From NCBI RefSeq assembly GCF_035917415.1, contig NZ_CP109073.1, forward strand, positions 2,701,501-2,765,500: 64,000 nucleotides of DNA. Reading direction: 5' to 3'. This stretch comes from Streptomyces sp. NBC_01803. GTDB lineage: Bacteria; Actinomycetota; Actinomycetes; Streptomycetales; Streptomycetaceae. This document shows, piece after piece, positions 33,502-40,854 of the stretch (position 1 is the stretch's first letter; every line of letters begins with the position of its first letter). The notes beneath the pieces were generated by a model that saw only the letters and a program-made list of their open reading frames with translations, did no database searches and was not told the origin of the DNA. The position numbers and the translations under genes were made by a program.

Positions 33502-34224
33502 ATGCGCGCACTGCGGATAAGTCTGATCGTTTTCGGCGCGCTGCTGGTGCTCGCCCTGATCGCCGACCGGATCGCGCTGTTCATCGCCCAGGGCGAGGTC
33601 GCCTCGCAGGCCAGGGAGACCCTGGAGCTGTCCTCGGAGCCGGACGTTTCCATCAAGGGCTTCCCCTTCCTGACCCAGGTGCTGGGCAGCCACCTGGACC
33701 GGGTGGACCTCGGCCTCGACGGCTACGAGGCGCTGGTGGACGACCAGATGCTGACTCTTGAGGAGCTGGACGTCCGGCTGGAGGATGTCGAGCTGGGCAG
33801 CGGGTACTCCAGCGCGGTCGCCGAACGGGCCGGCGGCGAGGGGCTGATCTCCTGGGAGGAGCTGACCCGGGCGTACGGCGAGCTGCTGGCTGTCAGCGGC
33901 AACGGCTTCGGTGTCGAGTTCGGCTACGCGGAGGACGGGCGGCTGCTGCTGACCCTTCAGGCGAGCGTGCTCGGCCAGAGCCTGGACGTGGGCGAGGTGA
34001 CCGGCGACATCGTGCTGGAGAACGGCAGCATCCGGCTGGAGGTCGCGGACGAGGACATCCCGGACACCGGCGGCCCCGAGGTGCAGGCGGCGATCCGTGA
34101 ACAGCTCGACATCGAGCGGGAGATCGCGGGTCTGCCCGACGGCCTGTCGCTCGACTCGCTGGAGCCCACCGAGGACGGCCTCGCGCTCACCATCACCGGC
34201 AGCGACGTGGACATCACCGGGTGA
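33502..34224 (+). CDS. DUF2993 / LmeA-like phospholipid-binding protein
   Basis: A 240-residue protein starting at ATG 33502 with an N-terminal signal-anchor (LRISLIVFGALLVLALIADR). The lipid-binding domain of the DUF2993 family follows: VSIKGFPFLTQVLGSHLDRV and an array of acidic beta strands (GYEALVDDQMLTLEELDVRL). Mycobacterial LmeA, of this family, binds phosphoinositides and supports lipomannan elongation; the function in streptomycetes is not established. It stands alone between the membrane protein and the sulfur genes. Confidence 0.85.
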   Translation: MRALRISLIVFGALLVLALIADRIALFIAQGEVASQARETLELSSEPDVSIKGFPFLTQVLGSHLDRVDLGLDGYEALVDDQMLTLEELDVRLEDVELGSGYSSAVAERAGGEGLISWEELTRAYGELLAVSGNGFGVEFGYAEDGRLLLTLQASVLGQSLDVGEVTGDIVLENGSIRLEVADEDIPDTGGPEVQAAIREQLDIEREIAGLPDGLSLDSLEPTEDGLALTITGSDVDITG

Positions 34225-34288
34225 CCCGGTCCCCGTGGACCTCTCATCCCACATCGCAGTCAATATTGTCTCAGCATCCGGAACAGCG

Positions 34289-34318
34289 GTGACATGACCG
34301 CCGCCGCCTCCGTACGAT
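34289..34318 (+). promoter_or_regulatory. promoter of the leader-sulfurtransferase operon
   Basis: GTGACA (34289-34294) and TACGAT (34313-34318) are separated by 18 bp. The -10 ends 7 nt before the ATG of the leader peptide, so transcription should begin at or next to that codon and the leader mRNA would be leaderless. Confidence 0.7.
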
Positions 34319-34325
34319 CGCGGGC

Positions 34326-34427
34326 ATGACGCGACAGGCCACGGGTACCCCCGCCGGGGGACTGACGAAGCGACGGGCGGTTGATCTGTGCCGCGTCGCC
34401 GCCATGCTCTGTCGCCGCGTCGGCTGA
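34326..34427 (+). CDS. cysteine-containing leader peptide (putative attenuator uORF)
   Basis: A 33-residue ORF ending AVDLCRVAAMLCRRVG. The Arg/Cys-rich ending CR-x-x-A-x-LCR is a recurrent form of streptomycete leader peptides upstream of sulfur genes. Actinobacterial cysteine-rich short ORFs act as cysteine-responsive attenuators. The start ATG sits 7 nt after the -10, implying leaderless translation. A hairpin at 34459-34484 and the sulfurtransferase start at 34546 follow. Ribosome pausing at the Cys codons when charged tRNA-Cys is low would be the expected switch; the mechanism is inferred. Confidence 0.75.
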   Translation: MTRQATGTPAGGLTKRRAVDLCRVAAMLCRRVG

Positions 34428-34458
34428 CGACCACGCCCTCATCCCGCGCGGCACCGCC

Positions 34459-34484
34459 GCGCCGCCGCCCGCTCAAGGCGGCGC
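34459..34484 (+). promoter_or_regulatory. candidate attenuator hairpin
   Basis: GCGCCGCC (34459-34466) pairs with GGCGGCGC (34477-34484) over a 10-nt loop, between the leader peptide stop (34427) and the sulfurtransferase start. It is a plausible terminator or ribosome-binding-site-blocking stem controlled by leader translation. Confidence 0.5.
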
Positions 34485-34545
34485 GTACGTCTGCACCCCG
34501 GTACGCATCACCCTTCCCTGCCCGATCGCCGAAGGAGACCAACGC

Positions 34546-35385
34546 ATGAGCCGCAGTGACGTCCTGGTGGACGCCGACTGGGTCCAGGACCACATCGACG
34601 ACTCCGATGTCGTGATCGTGGAAGTGGACGAGGACACGTCCGCCTACGAGAAGAACCACATCCGCAACGCCATCCGCATCGACTGGAAGAAGGAGCTCCA
34701 GGACCCGGTCCGCCGCGACTTCGTGGACCAGGCCGGTTTCGAGGCGCTCCTGTCCGCCAAGGGTGTCGGCAACGACGACACCGTCGTGCTCTACGGCGGC
34801 AACAACAACTGGTTCGCGGCCTACGCCTACTGGTACTTCAAGCTCTACGGCCACGGCGACGTCCGGCTGCTGGACGGCGGGCGCAAGAAGTGGGAGCTGG
34901 ACGCCCGCGAGCTGGTCGAGGAGGTGTCGCCGCGCGCCGCCACGACGTACCGCGCCAAGGAGCAGGACGCCTCCATCCGCGCCTTCCGCGACGAGGTCGT
35001 GGCCGCCATCGGCGCCCAGAACCTGGTGGACGTCCGCTCCCCCGACGAGTTCAGCGGCAAGCTGCTGGCCCCCGCCCACCTGCCGCAGGAGCAGTCGCAG
35101 GTGGCCGGGCACATCCCCAGCGCCCGCAACATCCCCTGGTCGAAGTCGGCGAACGACGACGGCACCTTCCGTTCCGACGAGGAGCTGACGGAGCTGTACC
35201 AGGAGGAGGGCGTGGACCTGGGCAAGGACACCATCGCCTACTGCCGCATCGGTGAGCGTTCCGCCCACACCTGGTTCGTGCTGCACGAGCTGCTCGGTGT
35301 GCCGAACGTCAAGAACTACGACGGCTCCTGGACCGAGTACGGCTCGCTGGTCGGTGTGCCGGTCGAGACCGGCCCGGCCAAGTAA
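34546..35385 (+). CDS. sseA: thiosulfate sulfurtransferase (rhodanese)
   Basis: A 279-residue tandem rhodanese. The first, inactive domain spans about 1-140 (VLVDADWVQDHIDDSDVVIV). The second carries the active-site loop with the persulfide cysteine in AYCRIGERSAHTW. The family (also called CysA or SseA in actinobacteria) moves sulfane sulfur from thiosulfate to an acceptor. GAAGGAG precedes the ATG. The adjacent SseC-like gene starts 33 bp after its stop, as in mycobacteria. Expression is probably controlled by the upstream cysteine leader peptide. Confidence 0.93.
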   Translation: MSRSDVLVDADWVQDHIDDSDVVIVEVDEDTSAYEKNHIRNAIRIDWKKELQDPVRRDFVDQAGFEALLSAKGVGNDDTVVLYGGNNNWFAAYAYWYFKLYGHGDVRLLDGGRKKWELDARELVEEVSPRAATTYRAKEQDASIRAFRDEVVAAIGAQNLVDVRSPDEFSGKLLAPAHLPQEQSQVAGHIPSARNIPWSKSANDDGTFRSDEELTELYQEEGVDLGKDTIAYCRIGERSAHTWFVLHELLGVPNVKNYDGSWTEYGSLVGVPVETGPAK

Positions 35386-35417
35386 CACGAGCCACGTGAC
35401 ACGAGAGGGAAGAGCGC

Positions 35418-35705
35418 ATGTGCGGAGCGAAGCCCGGCGGCCCCGACGCCGCGGGAATCAAGCCCGGTGAGACGACCATCCAGGGTTCGGTCACCCGGGA
35501 CGGCGAGCCGGTGACCGGCTACGTCCGGCTGCTGGACAGCACCGGTGAGTTCACCGCCGAGGTCCCCACCTCGGCGACCGGCCAGTTCCGGTTCTACGCG
35601 GCCGAGGGGACCTGGACCGTGCGTGCGCTCGTCCCCGGTGGCACGGCGGACCGCGAGGTCGTCGCCCAGCAGGGCGGGCTGACCGAGGTCACCATCGCCG
35701 TCTGA
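35418..35705 (+). CDS. sseC: SseC/DUF1416-family protein
   Basis: A 95-residue protein. The N-terminal CGAKPGGPDAAGIKPGETTI and the following carboxypeptidase-regulatory-like beta-sandwich (VTGYVRLLDSTGEFTAEVPT) are those of the DUF1416 family, called SseC in mycobacteria where it follows the sulfurtransferase gene. The near-N-terminal Cys2 is conserved in the family. It is thought to act in sulfur metabolism on the basis of gene neighbourhood only. A strong terminator follows at 35716. Confidence 0.9.
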   Translation: MCGAKPGGPDAAGIKPGETTIQGSVTRDGEPVTGYVRLLDSTGEFTAEVPTSATGQFRFYAAEGTWTVRALVPGGTADREVVAQQGGLTEVTIAV

Positions 35706-35715
35706 GGTGTACGGA

Positions 35716-35756
35716 AGGCGGCGCCACCCGGTCGACTCGTCCGGGTGGCGCCGCCT
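35716..35756 (+). terminator. terminator of the sseA-sseC operon
   Basis: A perfect 16-bp stem (35716-35731 with 35741-35756, loop TCGACTCGT) starts 11 bp after the sseC stop codon and is followed by CTTCG. Confidence 0.85.
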
Positions 35757-35840
35757 CTTCGTGCCCCGTTCCGCTGCCGCGCACGTGCTTCCGTGAGATG
35801 CCGGCGGATCCCCGTGTCCCCGATGGACCCGCCGACGCTG

Positions 35841-36203
35841 TCAGTAGACGAGCGCGCGCACGCCGTCGGGCATGATCTCGCTCACGAAGACCTGAGCCCC
35901 GGCGATCCGCACCCCGTCGATCACGTCCTTCTCGTCGATCCCCCGGCGGGCGGCACACTGTGTGCACAGCGTGACAAGCCCCCCGGCCTGGATACCGTCG
36001 ATCAGGTCAGGCAACGGCGCCGCGTGCGGCAGCTGGAACTCCGCCGCGCGCCCGGGAAGCGCGAACCACGCGGATTCCCCGGTCAGCCACAGCGACACCT
36101 CCACCCCGCTGGCGGCGGCCACCGCCGCCACCGTGAACGCCTGCGAGCACCGCTCGGGAGCGTCCGCCCCCGCCGTCACCTTGATCACCAGCTTCTGAGC
36201 CAT
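35841..36203 (-). CDS. DsrE/DsrF-like family protein
   Basis: A 120-residue alpha/beta protein of the DsrE superfamily (LVIKVTAGADAPERCSQAFT, SLWLTGESAWFALPG). It has a CxxC in the position used by sulfur-relay relatives (VTLCTQCAARRGI). In related proteins this cysteine carries persulfide sulfur. With the rhodanese and SseC genes on the other side of a terminator, a role in sulfur trafficking is likely but unproven. Confidence 0.85.
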   Translation of the reverse strand: MAQKLVIKVTAGADAPERCSQAFTVAAVAAASGVEVSLWLTGESAWFALPGRAAEFQLPHAAPLPDLIDGIQAGGLVTLCTQCAARRGIDEKDVIDGVRIAGAQVFVSEIMPDGVRALVY

Positions 36204-36233
36204 GGCGCCACCGTAGTCGTGAGATCTACGGCG

Positions 36234-36317
36234 CTAACGAGTCGTGCCACACGTGGCGCAAACCCAATCCCCGCGTGGTCCTTGATGCATGGCTCCACCG
36301 CAGTTCGGACAACTCAT
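36234..36317 (-). CDS. 27-residue zinc-ribbon peptide
   Basis: A very short ORF from ATG 36317 to TAG 36236-36234. It encodes a peptide with two CxxC pairs, CPNC near the start and CATC near the end, spaced 14 residues apart by a Trp-containing loop. This is the layout of a minimal zinc ribbon. AAAGGG lies 9 nt before the ATG. It is transcribed in the same direction as the DsrE-like gene, whose start is 31 bp downstream. Function is unknown. The tight motif makes chance unlikely, but the size keeps confidence moderate. Confidence 0.6.
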   Translation of the reverse strand: MSCPNCGGAMHQGPRGDWVCATCGTTR

Positions 36318-36504
36318 GATCACACCCTTTCCACGCGCTTAGACGCAAGAGCGACCAATCGCGTTCAGCCGCAGTGATCACAAAACGGTCAAGGCCGCAC
36401 TCATGCCGCGTGCCCGTGCGACCCACCCACTGAGATTCCCCCAGACGCGAGGACTAGACTCGGACACGGTCGTTATTCACATTCGAAGGGCAAGGAGCAC
36501 CCCC

Positions 36505-36606
36505 GTGCTGGAGGCTTTCTTCATCACCTTGATGGTCGCGGTGGGCGTCGGCAGCGCCGCCTTCGCCGCCCTTGTCGTGATGAGGCTCTACCAGGGCCAG
36601 CGCTGA
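36505..36606 (+). CDS. 33-residue single-pass membrane peptide
   Basis: A GTG at 36505 follows AAGGAG by 8 nt and starts a 33-residue peptide that is almost entirely one transmembrane helix (FFITLMVAVGVGSAAFAALV) with a basic end (MRLYQGQR). It ends 3 bp before the nitrobindin start, so the two are co-transcribed. Function unknown. Confidence 0.7.
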   Translation: MLEAFFITLMVAVGVGSAAFAALVVMRLYQGQR

Positions 36607-36609
36607 TCC

Positions 36610-37188
36610 ATGATCGAGATCCCCACCGACCTCCCCCCGGACCTCGTCCCACTGGTCTTCCTGCTGGGCACCTGGCAGGGCGCGGGCGTCGCCGCCCTCG
36701 ACCAGTTCGGGGACCCCGGTCAGGAAGCGTGCAATTTCGGTCAGGAGGTGTCTTTCTCGCACGACGGCCGTGACTTCCTCGAATACGCCTCGCACACCTG
36801 GCGGCTGGACCCCGAGGGGAACCGGCTGGAGCCGCTGGAGTCCGAGCACGGCTTCTGGCGGATCAAGCCGGACCGGCAGGTCGAGGTCACGATGATCCGC
36901 GACCAGGGCGTCGCGGAGATCTGGTACGGCGAGCTGGCCGAGGCCAAGCCCCAGATCGACCTGGTCACGGACGCGGTCGCCCGCACCCAGGGCTCCCCGG
37001 CCTACTCGGGCGGCAAACGGCTGTACGGCTATGTGAACGGCGACCTGATGTGGGTCGGTGAGAAGGCCACCCCCGATATCGCGCTGCGCCCGTACATGTC
37101 GGCGCACCTGAAGAAGTCCGTGAACCCGAAGGAGTGGGTCGCGGATCTGAAGAACCTGCCGGACGACGGCATCGCGTTCTTCCGCTGA
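36610..37188 (+). CDS. nitrobindin-like heme protein (FABP/THAP4 family)
   Basis: A 192-residue beta-barrel protein of the nitrobindin family. It has the signature GxWxGxG near the N-terminus (LLGTWQGAG) and a C-terminal His in RPYMSAHLKK in the position of the heme ligand. Characterised relatives bind ferric heme and isomerise peroxynitrite to nitrate. Length is near the family norm with about 30 extra residues. It lies right after the single-pass membrane peptide and converges on the SDR gene. Confidence 0.9.
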   Translation: MIEIPTDLPPDLVPLVFLLGTWQGAGVAALDQFGDPGQEACNFGQEVSFSHDGRDFLEYASHTWRLDPEGNRLEPLESEHGFWRIKPDRQVEVTMIRDQGVAEIWYGELAEAKPQIDLVTDAVARTQGSPAYSGGKRLYGYVNGDLMWVGEKATPDIALRPYMSAHLKKSVNPKEWVADLKNLPDDGIAFFR

Positions 37189-37255
37189 GCCCGAAGTGGC
37201 CACCCGCTTCTCATGATGGGGGCGTCCCCCGGCATGGCGTGACGTCCGGAGTGGA

Positions 37256-38011
37256 TCACGGAGTGCGCAGGGCGCCGCCGTCCACCGGGATGACCGTGCC
37301 GGTGACGTAGCCGGCGGCCGGGGAGAGGAGGAACGCGGCGGTGCGGCCGAACTCGTCGGGCTCGCCGTAGCGGCCGAGCGGGATCGACTCCAGAGCGCGG
37401 CGGCGGGCCTCGGCGTCGGCCGTCGCGTCCAGGTCCCGCATCCGGTCGGTCGAGATCCGGCCCGGCATCAGGCCGAAGACCCGGATGCCGCGCGGGCCGA
37501 ACTCGTCGGCCATGTCCTTGGCCACCATGGCGAGGCCCGGCCGCAGCCCGTTGGAGATGCCGAGGCCCGGGATCGGGGAGCGCGCCGAGGTGGACAGGAC
37601 CATGGCGACCGCGCCGCCCGCCGCCAGTCGGCCGACGACCGTGCGGGCGGCCCGTACGGCGCCGAGGAAGACGTACTCGAATGCCGTGCGCCACTGCTCG
37701 TCACCGACCTCCGCCGCCGTCCCCGGGGGCGGTCCGCCCACCGAGATCAGCGCGCCGTCCAGCCGCCCGAAGCCGCGCAGCGCCGTGTCCACCAGCCGCG
37801 CCGCCGTCTCCTGGTCGCCGAGGTGCGCCACCAGGCCGAGGGCCTTGCCGGCGCCGCCGAGGCGTTCGACGGCGGCGGCGACGTTCCGTTCGTCGCGCGA
37901 GGACACCACCACGCGGGCGCCGTCGGCCACCAGCGCCGCGGCCGTCGCGAAGCCCAGGCCCTTGCTGCCGCCGGTCACGACGTAGACCCGATCCGCCAGT
38001 CCTAGATCCAT
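37256..38011 (-). CDS. SDR-family protein lacking the catalytic YxxxK
   Basis: A 251-residue Rossmann-fold protein. The NAD(P)-binding GGSKGLGFATAAAL and the Asn/Asp region (AHLGD, ISVGGPPPG) are normal, and the C-terminal VTGTVIPVDGG is typical of short-chain dehydrogenases. At the place of the YxxxK catalytic pair the sequence reads GISNGLRPGLAMVAKD, so the Tyr is absent and Arg replaces the usual Lys. A subgroup of SDRs carries this S-N-x-L-R variant. Substrate unknown. It is divergent from nur. Confidence 0.88.
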   Translation of the reverse strand: MDLGLADRVYVVTGGSKGLGFATAAALVADGARVVVSSRDERNVAAAVERLGGAGKALGLVAHLGDQETAARLVDTALRGFGRLDGALISVGGPPPGTAAEVGDEQWRTAFEYVFLGAVRAARTVVGRLAAGGAVAMVLSTSARSPIPGLGISNGLRPGLAMVAKDMADEFGPRGIRVFGLMPGRISTDRMRDLDATADAEARRRALESIPLGRYGEPDEFGRTAAFLLSPAAGYVTGTVIPVDGGALRTP

Positions 38012-38126
38012 CCCACCGTCCCTTCCAGACACGGGCACTCTACGGCGGTCCCGCGCGCGGCTGGCGCCGACGGTGGCACTTACGGCGGTTTGACGTCGGG
38101 ACCGGGAGGATGGTGTTCGCCTCCTC

Positions 38127-38184
38127 GCACGGACCCCGCCGGATCCCCTCGGGCGGGGTCCGTGCCCTTGGGTGCTCCTACACT
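38127..38184 (+). promoter_or_regulatory. inverted repeat and promoter of nur
   Basis: GCACGGACCCCGCC (38127-38140) and GGCGGGGTCCGTGC (38152-38165) are perfect 14-bp inverted arms. TACACT (38179-38184) is a likely -10, ending 7 nt before the GTG start at 38192, so nur is probably leaderless and the right arm covers the -35 region. It is therefore an operator-like or insulating element, not a transcribed leader. No TTGCA-type Nur box is seen. Confidence 0.6.
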
Positions 38185-38191
38185 GGGCGGT

Positions 38192-38650
38192 GTGGTGAGC
38201 ACCGACTGGCAGAGCGATCTGCGCAAGCGCGGCTACCGGCTGACGCCGCAGCGGCAGCTTGTGCTCGAAGCTGTCGAAAAGCTGGAGCACTCCACGCCGG
38301 AGGAGATCCTCAGCGAGGTCCGCCGCACCGCCGGCGGCGTCAACATCTCGACGGTCTACCGCACGCTGGAGCTCCTGGAGGAGCTGGGCCTGGTGTCGCA
38401 CGCGCACCTGGGCCACGGCGCGCCCACGTACCACCTGGCGGAGCGCCACCGGCATCTGCACCTGATGTGCCGGGACTGCGAGCGGGTCGTCGAGGCGGAC
38501 ATGGAGGTGGCCGGCCCGTTCGCGGAGCGGCTGCGCGAGACCTTCGGCTTCGACACCGACCTGCGGCACTTCGCGATCTTCGGGCGCTGCGAGGAGTGCA
38601 CGGCCCGCCTGACCGAGCGGGCCGGTAAGCGCCCGGCGGAGGAGTCGTAG
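38192..38650 (+). CDS. nur: nickel-uptake regulator Nur (Fur family)
   Basis: A 152-residue Fur-family repressor. Numbered from GTG 38192, the nickel-site histidines H33, H86, H88 and H90 and the second metal-site residues H70, H72, H81 and H126 all fall exactly where they lie in Streptomyces coelicolor Nur. The two CxxC pairs are CRDC (93-96) and CEEC (133-136). Nur with Ni(II) represses nickel uptake and the iron superoxide dismutase gene and permits the nickel one. HTH: RLTPQRQLVLEAVEKLEH. The ygfZ gene starts 11 bp downstream, so the two are co-transcribed. Confidence 0.95.
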   Translation: MVSTDWQSDLRKRGYRLTPQRQLVLEAVEKLEHSTPEEILSEVRRTAGGVNISTVYRTLELLEELGLVSHAHLGHGAPTYHLAERHRHLHLMCRDCERVVEADMEVAGPFAERLRETFGFDTDLRHFAIFGRCEECTARLTERAGKRPAEES

Positions 38651-38660
38651 GCTTGACGGC

Positions 38661-39635
38661 ATGACGCCGTACGCGAGTCCGCTGCTCTCCCTGCCCGGTG
38701 CCGTGCCCGCCGAAGAGCCGGACGCCGGGGTCGCCGCGCACTACGGGGACCTCTTCAAGGAACAACGGACGCTGGCCCGGGGCGAGGGCCTGGTCGATCT
38801 GTCGCACCGCGACGTGGTGACCGTCTCCGGCCCCGACCGGCTGACCTGGCTGCATCTGCTGCTCACCCAGCACGTGGCCGACCTGGAGCCGGGCCGGGCC
38901 ACGGAGTCGCTGATCCTCTCCGCCAAGGGCCACATCGAGCACGCGCTGTACCTGGTGGACGACGGCGCGACCACCTGGTTCCACACCGAGCCGGGCGCCG
39001 CGCCCGCGCTGCTCGCCTATCTGGAGAGCATGAAGTTCTTCTACCGGGTGGAGGCCGCCGACCGCACCGCCGAGTTCGCCGTCGTGTATCTGCCGGCCGG
39101 CTCGATCGCCGAGATCACGGATGGCCCGGTGGTGCGCGAGACGCCGTACGGGCGCGACGTGTTCGTGCCGCGCGACGGCCTGGCCGCGTTCGCCGCCGAG
39201 CACGGCCCGGCGGTCGGTGTGCTGGCGTACGAGGCGCTGCGTGTGGAGGCGCGCCGGCCCCGGCTGGGCCGGGAGACCGACCACCGGACGATCCCGCACG
39301 AGCTGGGCTGGCTGGAGACGGCGGTGCACCTGCGGAAGGGCTGCTACCGGGGCCAGGAGACGGTGGCCCGGGTGCAGAACCTGGGCCGGCCGCCACGCCG
39401 CCTGGTCTTCCTGCACCTGGACGGCAGCGAGGTGAAGCTGCCGGAGCACGGCGATCCGGTGCGGCTGGCGGCGGACGGCGCCGAGGGCCGGGAGCTGGGC
39501 TTCGTCACAACGGCGGCCCGGCACCACGAGTTGGGGCCGATCGCGCTGGCGCTGGTGAAGCGGAACGTGCCGGCGGACGCCGGGCTGCTGGCCGGGAACA
39601 CCCCGGCCGCGCAGGAGACGGTGGTCGAGCCGTGA
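38661..39635 (+). CDS. ygfZ: folate-binding Fe-S cluster repair protein YgfZ
   Basis: A 324-residue GcvT-like protein with the family signature K-G-C-Y-x-G-Q-E (KGCYRGQETVAR) near residue 230. YgfZ/IBA57 proteins help build or repair iron-sulfur clusters using tetrahydrofolate. The N-terminal GcvT domain (VDLSHRDVVTVSGPDRLTWL) and C-terminal barrel are complete. It begins 11 bp after the nur stop codon, which suggests joint expression. Confidence 0.92.
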   Translation: MTPYASPLLSLPGAVPAEEPDAGVAAHYGDLFKEQRTLARGEGLVDLSHRDVVTVSGPDRLTWLHLLLTQHVADLEPGRATESLILSAKGHIEHALYLVDDGATTWFHTEPGAAPALLAYLESMKFFYRVEAADRTAEFAVVYLPAGSIAEITDGPVVRETPYGRDVFVPRDGLAAFAAEHGPAVGVLAYEALRVEARRPRLGRETDHRTIPHELGWLETAVHLRKGCYRGQETVARVQNLGRPPRRLVFLHLDGSEVKLPEHGDPVRLAADGAEGRELGFVTTAARHHELGPIALALVKRNVPADAGLLAGNTPAAQETVVEP

Positions 39636-39713
39636 CCGTGGCCGACGCCGTCGCCGTCGCCGTAGCCGTGGATGACGCCCGTCGCCGACGCCGTCACCGT
39701 GGATGACGCCGGG

Positions 39714-40139
39714 TCAGACATCGAGCAGGATGGTGAACGGGCCGTCGTTGGTCAGCGAGACGCGCATGTCCGCGCCGAACCGGCCCGTTTCGACGTGCGC
39801 GCCGAGGGCCCGCAGCCGCGCGCAGACCGTTTCGACGAGCGGCTCGGCGATCCCGCCGGGCGCGGCGGCGTTCCACGTGGGGCGACGGCCCTTCCTGGCA
39901 TCACCGTAGAGAGTGAACTGCGAAACGATAAGCAGTGGGGCTCCCACGTCGGAGCAGGACTTCTCACCATCCAGAACCCGCAGCGTCCACAGCTTGCGGG
40001 CCAGCCGGTCGGCGGTCTCCTCCGTATCCTCGTGTGTGGCTCCCACCAGCACACACAGCCCCTGGCCCACGATCTCACCGACGGTTTCGCCATCCACGGT
40101 GACGGCCGCGCCGTCGACCCGCTGTACCACAGCTCGCAT
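39714..40139 (-). CDS. dtd: D-aminoacyl-tRNA deacylase
   Basis: A 141-residue DTD that removes D-amino acids (and glycine from tRNA-Ala) from mischarged tRNAs. It begins with the conserved [18 protein letters not shown]. The active-site [15 protein letters not shown] and the C-terminal Gly-Pro motif in [11 protein letters not shown] are present. ATG 40139 is chosen by homology; an upstream ATG (40208) would add 23 unrelated residues. It converges on ygfZ. Confidence 0.94.
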   Translation of the reverse strand: MRAVVQRVDGAAVTVDGETVGEIVGQGLCVLVGATHEDTEETADRLARKLWTLRVLDGEKSCSDVGAPLLIVSQFTLYGDARKGRRPTWNAAAPGGIAEPLVETVCARLRALGAHVETGRFGADMRVSLTNDGPFTILLDV

Positions 40140-40292
40140 GAGGGCCATCATGCCGGAACGTTCCTGTTCGGCGCGGAGGAGCCGGATGGGTGCCCCGGCG
40201 CTGCGCATGGCGGGTACACAGTGACACGATGCGGGCTACGGGGTATGTACCGCGCTACCGGACCGAAACGGGGACGAGGGGACTAAAAGCGG

Positions 40293-40817
40293 ATGATCAC
40301 ACCGGGTCCCGATACGCGCAGCACCCCCTGGGAGGTCGCGCGGCCGGAGCTCACGGCGCTGGGCCTGCCGCAGGTGCGGGAGCTGCGCCGCGCGGCGATC
40401 CGCGAGGAGGCCGATCTCAGCTTCGTGCGGCGGCTGTTGCAGGGGCGAATCGACATTCTGGAGGCGGAGCGGCGGCGGCGGATCGCGCAGGAGTCGGGGC
40501 TGCTCGACCAACTGCCGAGCATTCTGACGGACGAGCCGTCGCGCCAGCGGTCCTCGGCCCGCCATGTGACGCTCGGGCTGCCGGCGAGTCAGGAGTACCA
40601 GCGGCTGGCCGAGGAGATGCTGGACGAGGTCTCGCTGTCCGACCTGACGGCGCTGAGCGACGACGAGTTGCACGACGCGCTGGGCCGGCTGGCGCGCTGG
40701 GAGGCGCAGGTCTCCCGGCGGCGGCAGTCCCTGCACCGGACGACGGACGCCTGCGGCGCGGAGATCGCCCGCAGGTACCGTGTGGGAGAGGCACAGGTGG
40801 ACGACCTGCTGTCCTGA
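40293..40817 (+). CDS. rsiG: RsiG, c-di-GMP-dependent anti-sigma factor for WhiG
   Basis: A 174-residue, mostly helical protein. It carries the RsiG c-di-GMP signature E(X)3S(X)2R(X)3Q(X)3D on two long helices. The first copy is E39-S43-R46-Q50-D54 (exact). The second is E137-S141-R144-H148-D152, where His replaces Gln. RsiG bound to c-di-GMP holds the sporulation sigma factor WhiG inactive in Streptomyces venezuelae. The middle region (LDEVSLSDLTALSDDELHDA) links the helices. Upstream GAGGGG and divergent dtd leave 150 bp for its promoter. It is the clearest developmental gene in the window. Confidence 0.88.
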   Translation: MITPGPDTRSTPWEVARPELTALGLPQVRELRRAAIREEADLSFVRRLLQGRIDILEAERRRRIAQESGLLDQLPSILTDEPSRQRSSARHVTLGLPASQEYQRLAEEMLDEVSLSDLTALSDDELHDALGRLARWEAQVSRRRQSLHRTTDACGAEIARRYRVGEAQVDDLLS

Positions 40818-40854
40818 CGCACCACCGCACCACCGCACCACCGAGAGGCCCGCC

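Noticed and set aside
32437..35388. 983-residue minus-strand frame across the sulfur genes
   Set aside because: Antisense shadow spanning several well-supported plus-strand genes and their intergenic signals.
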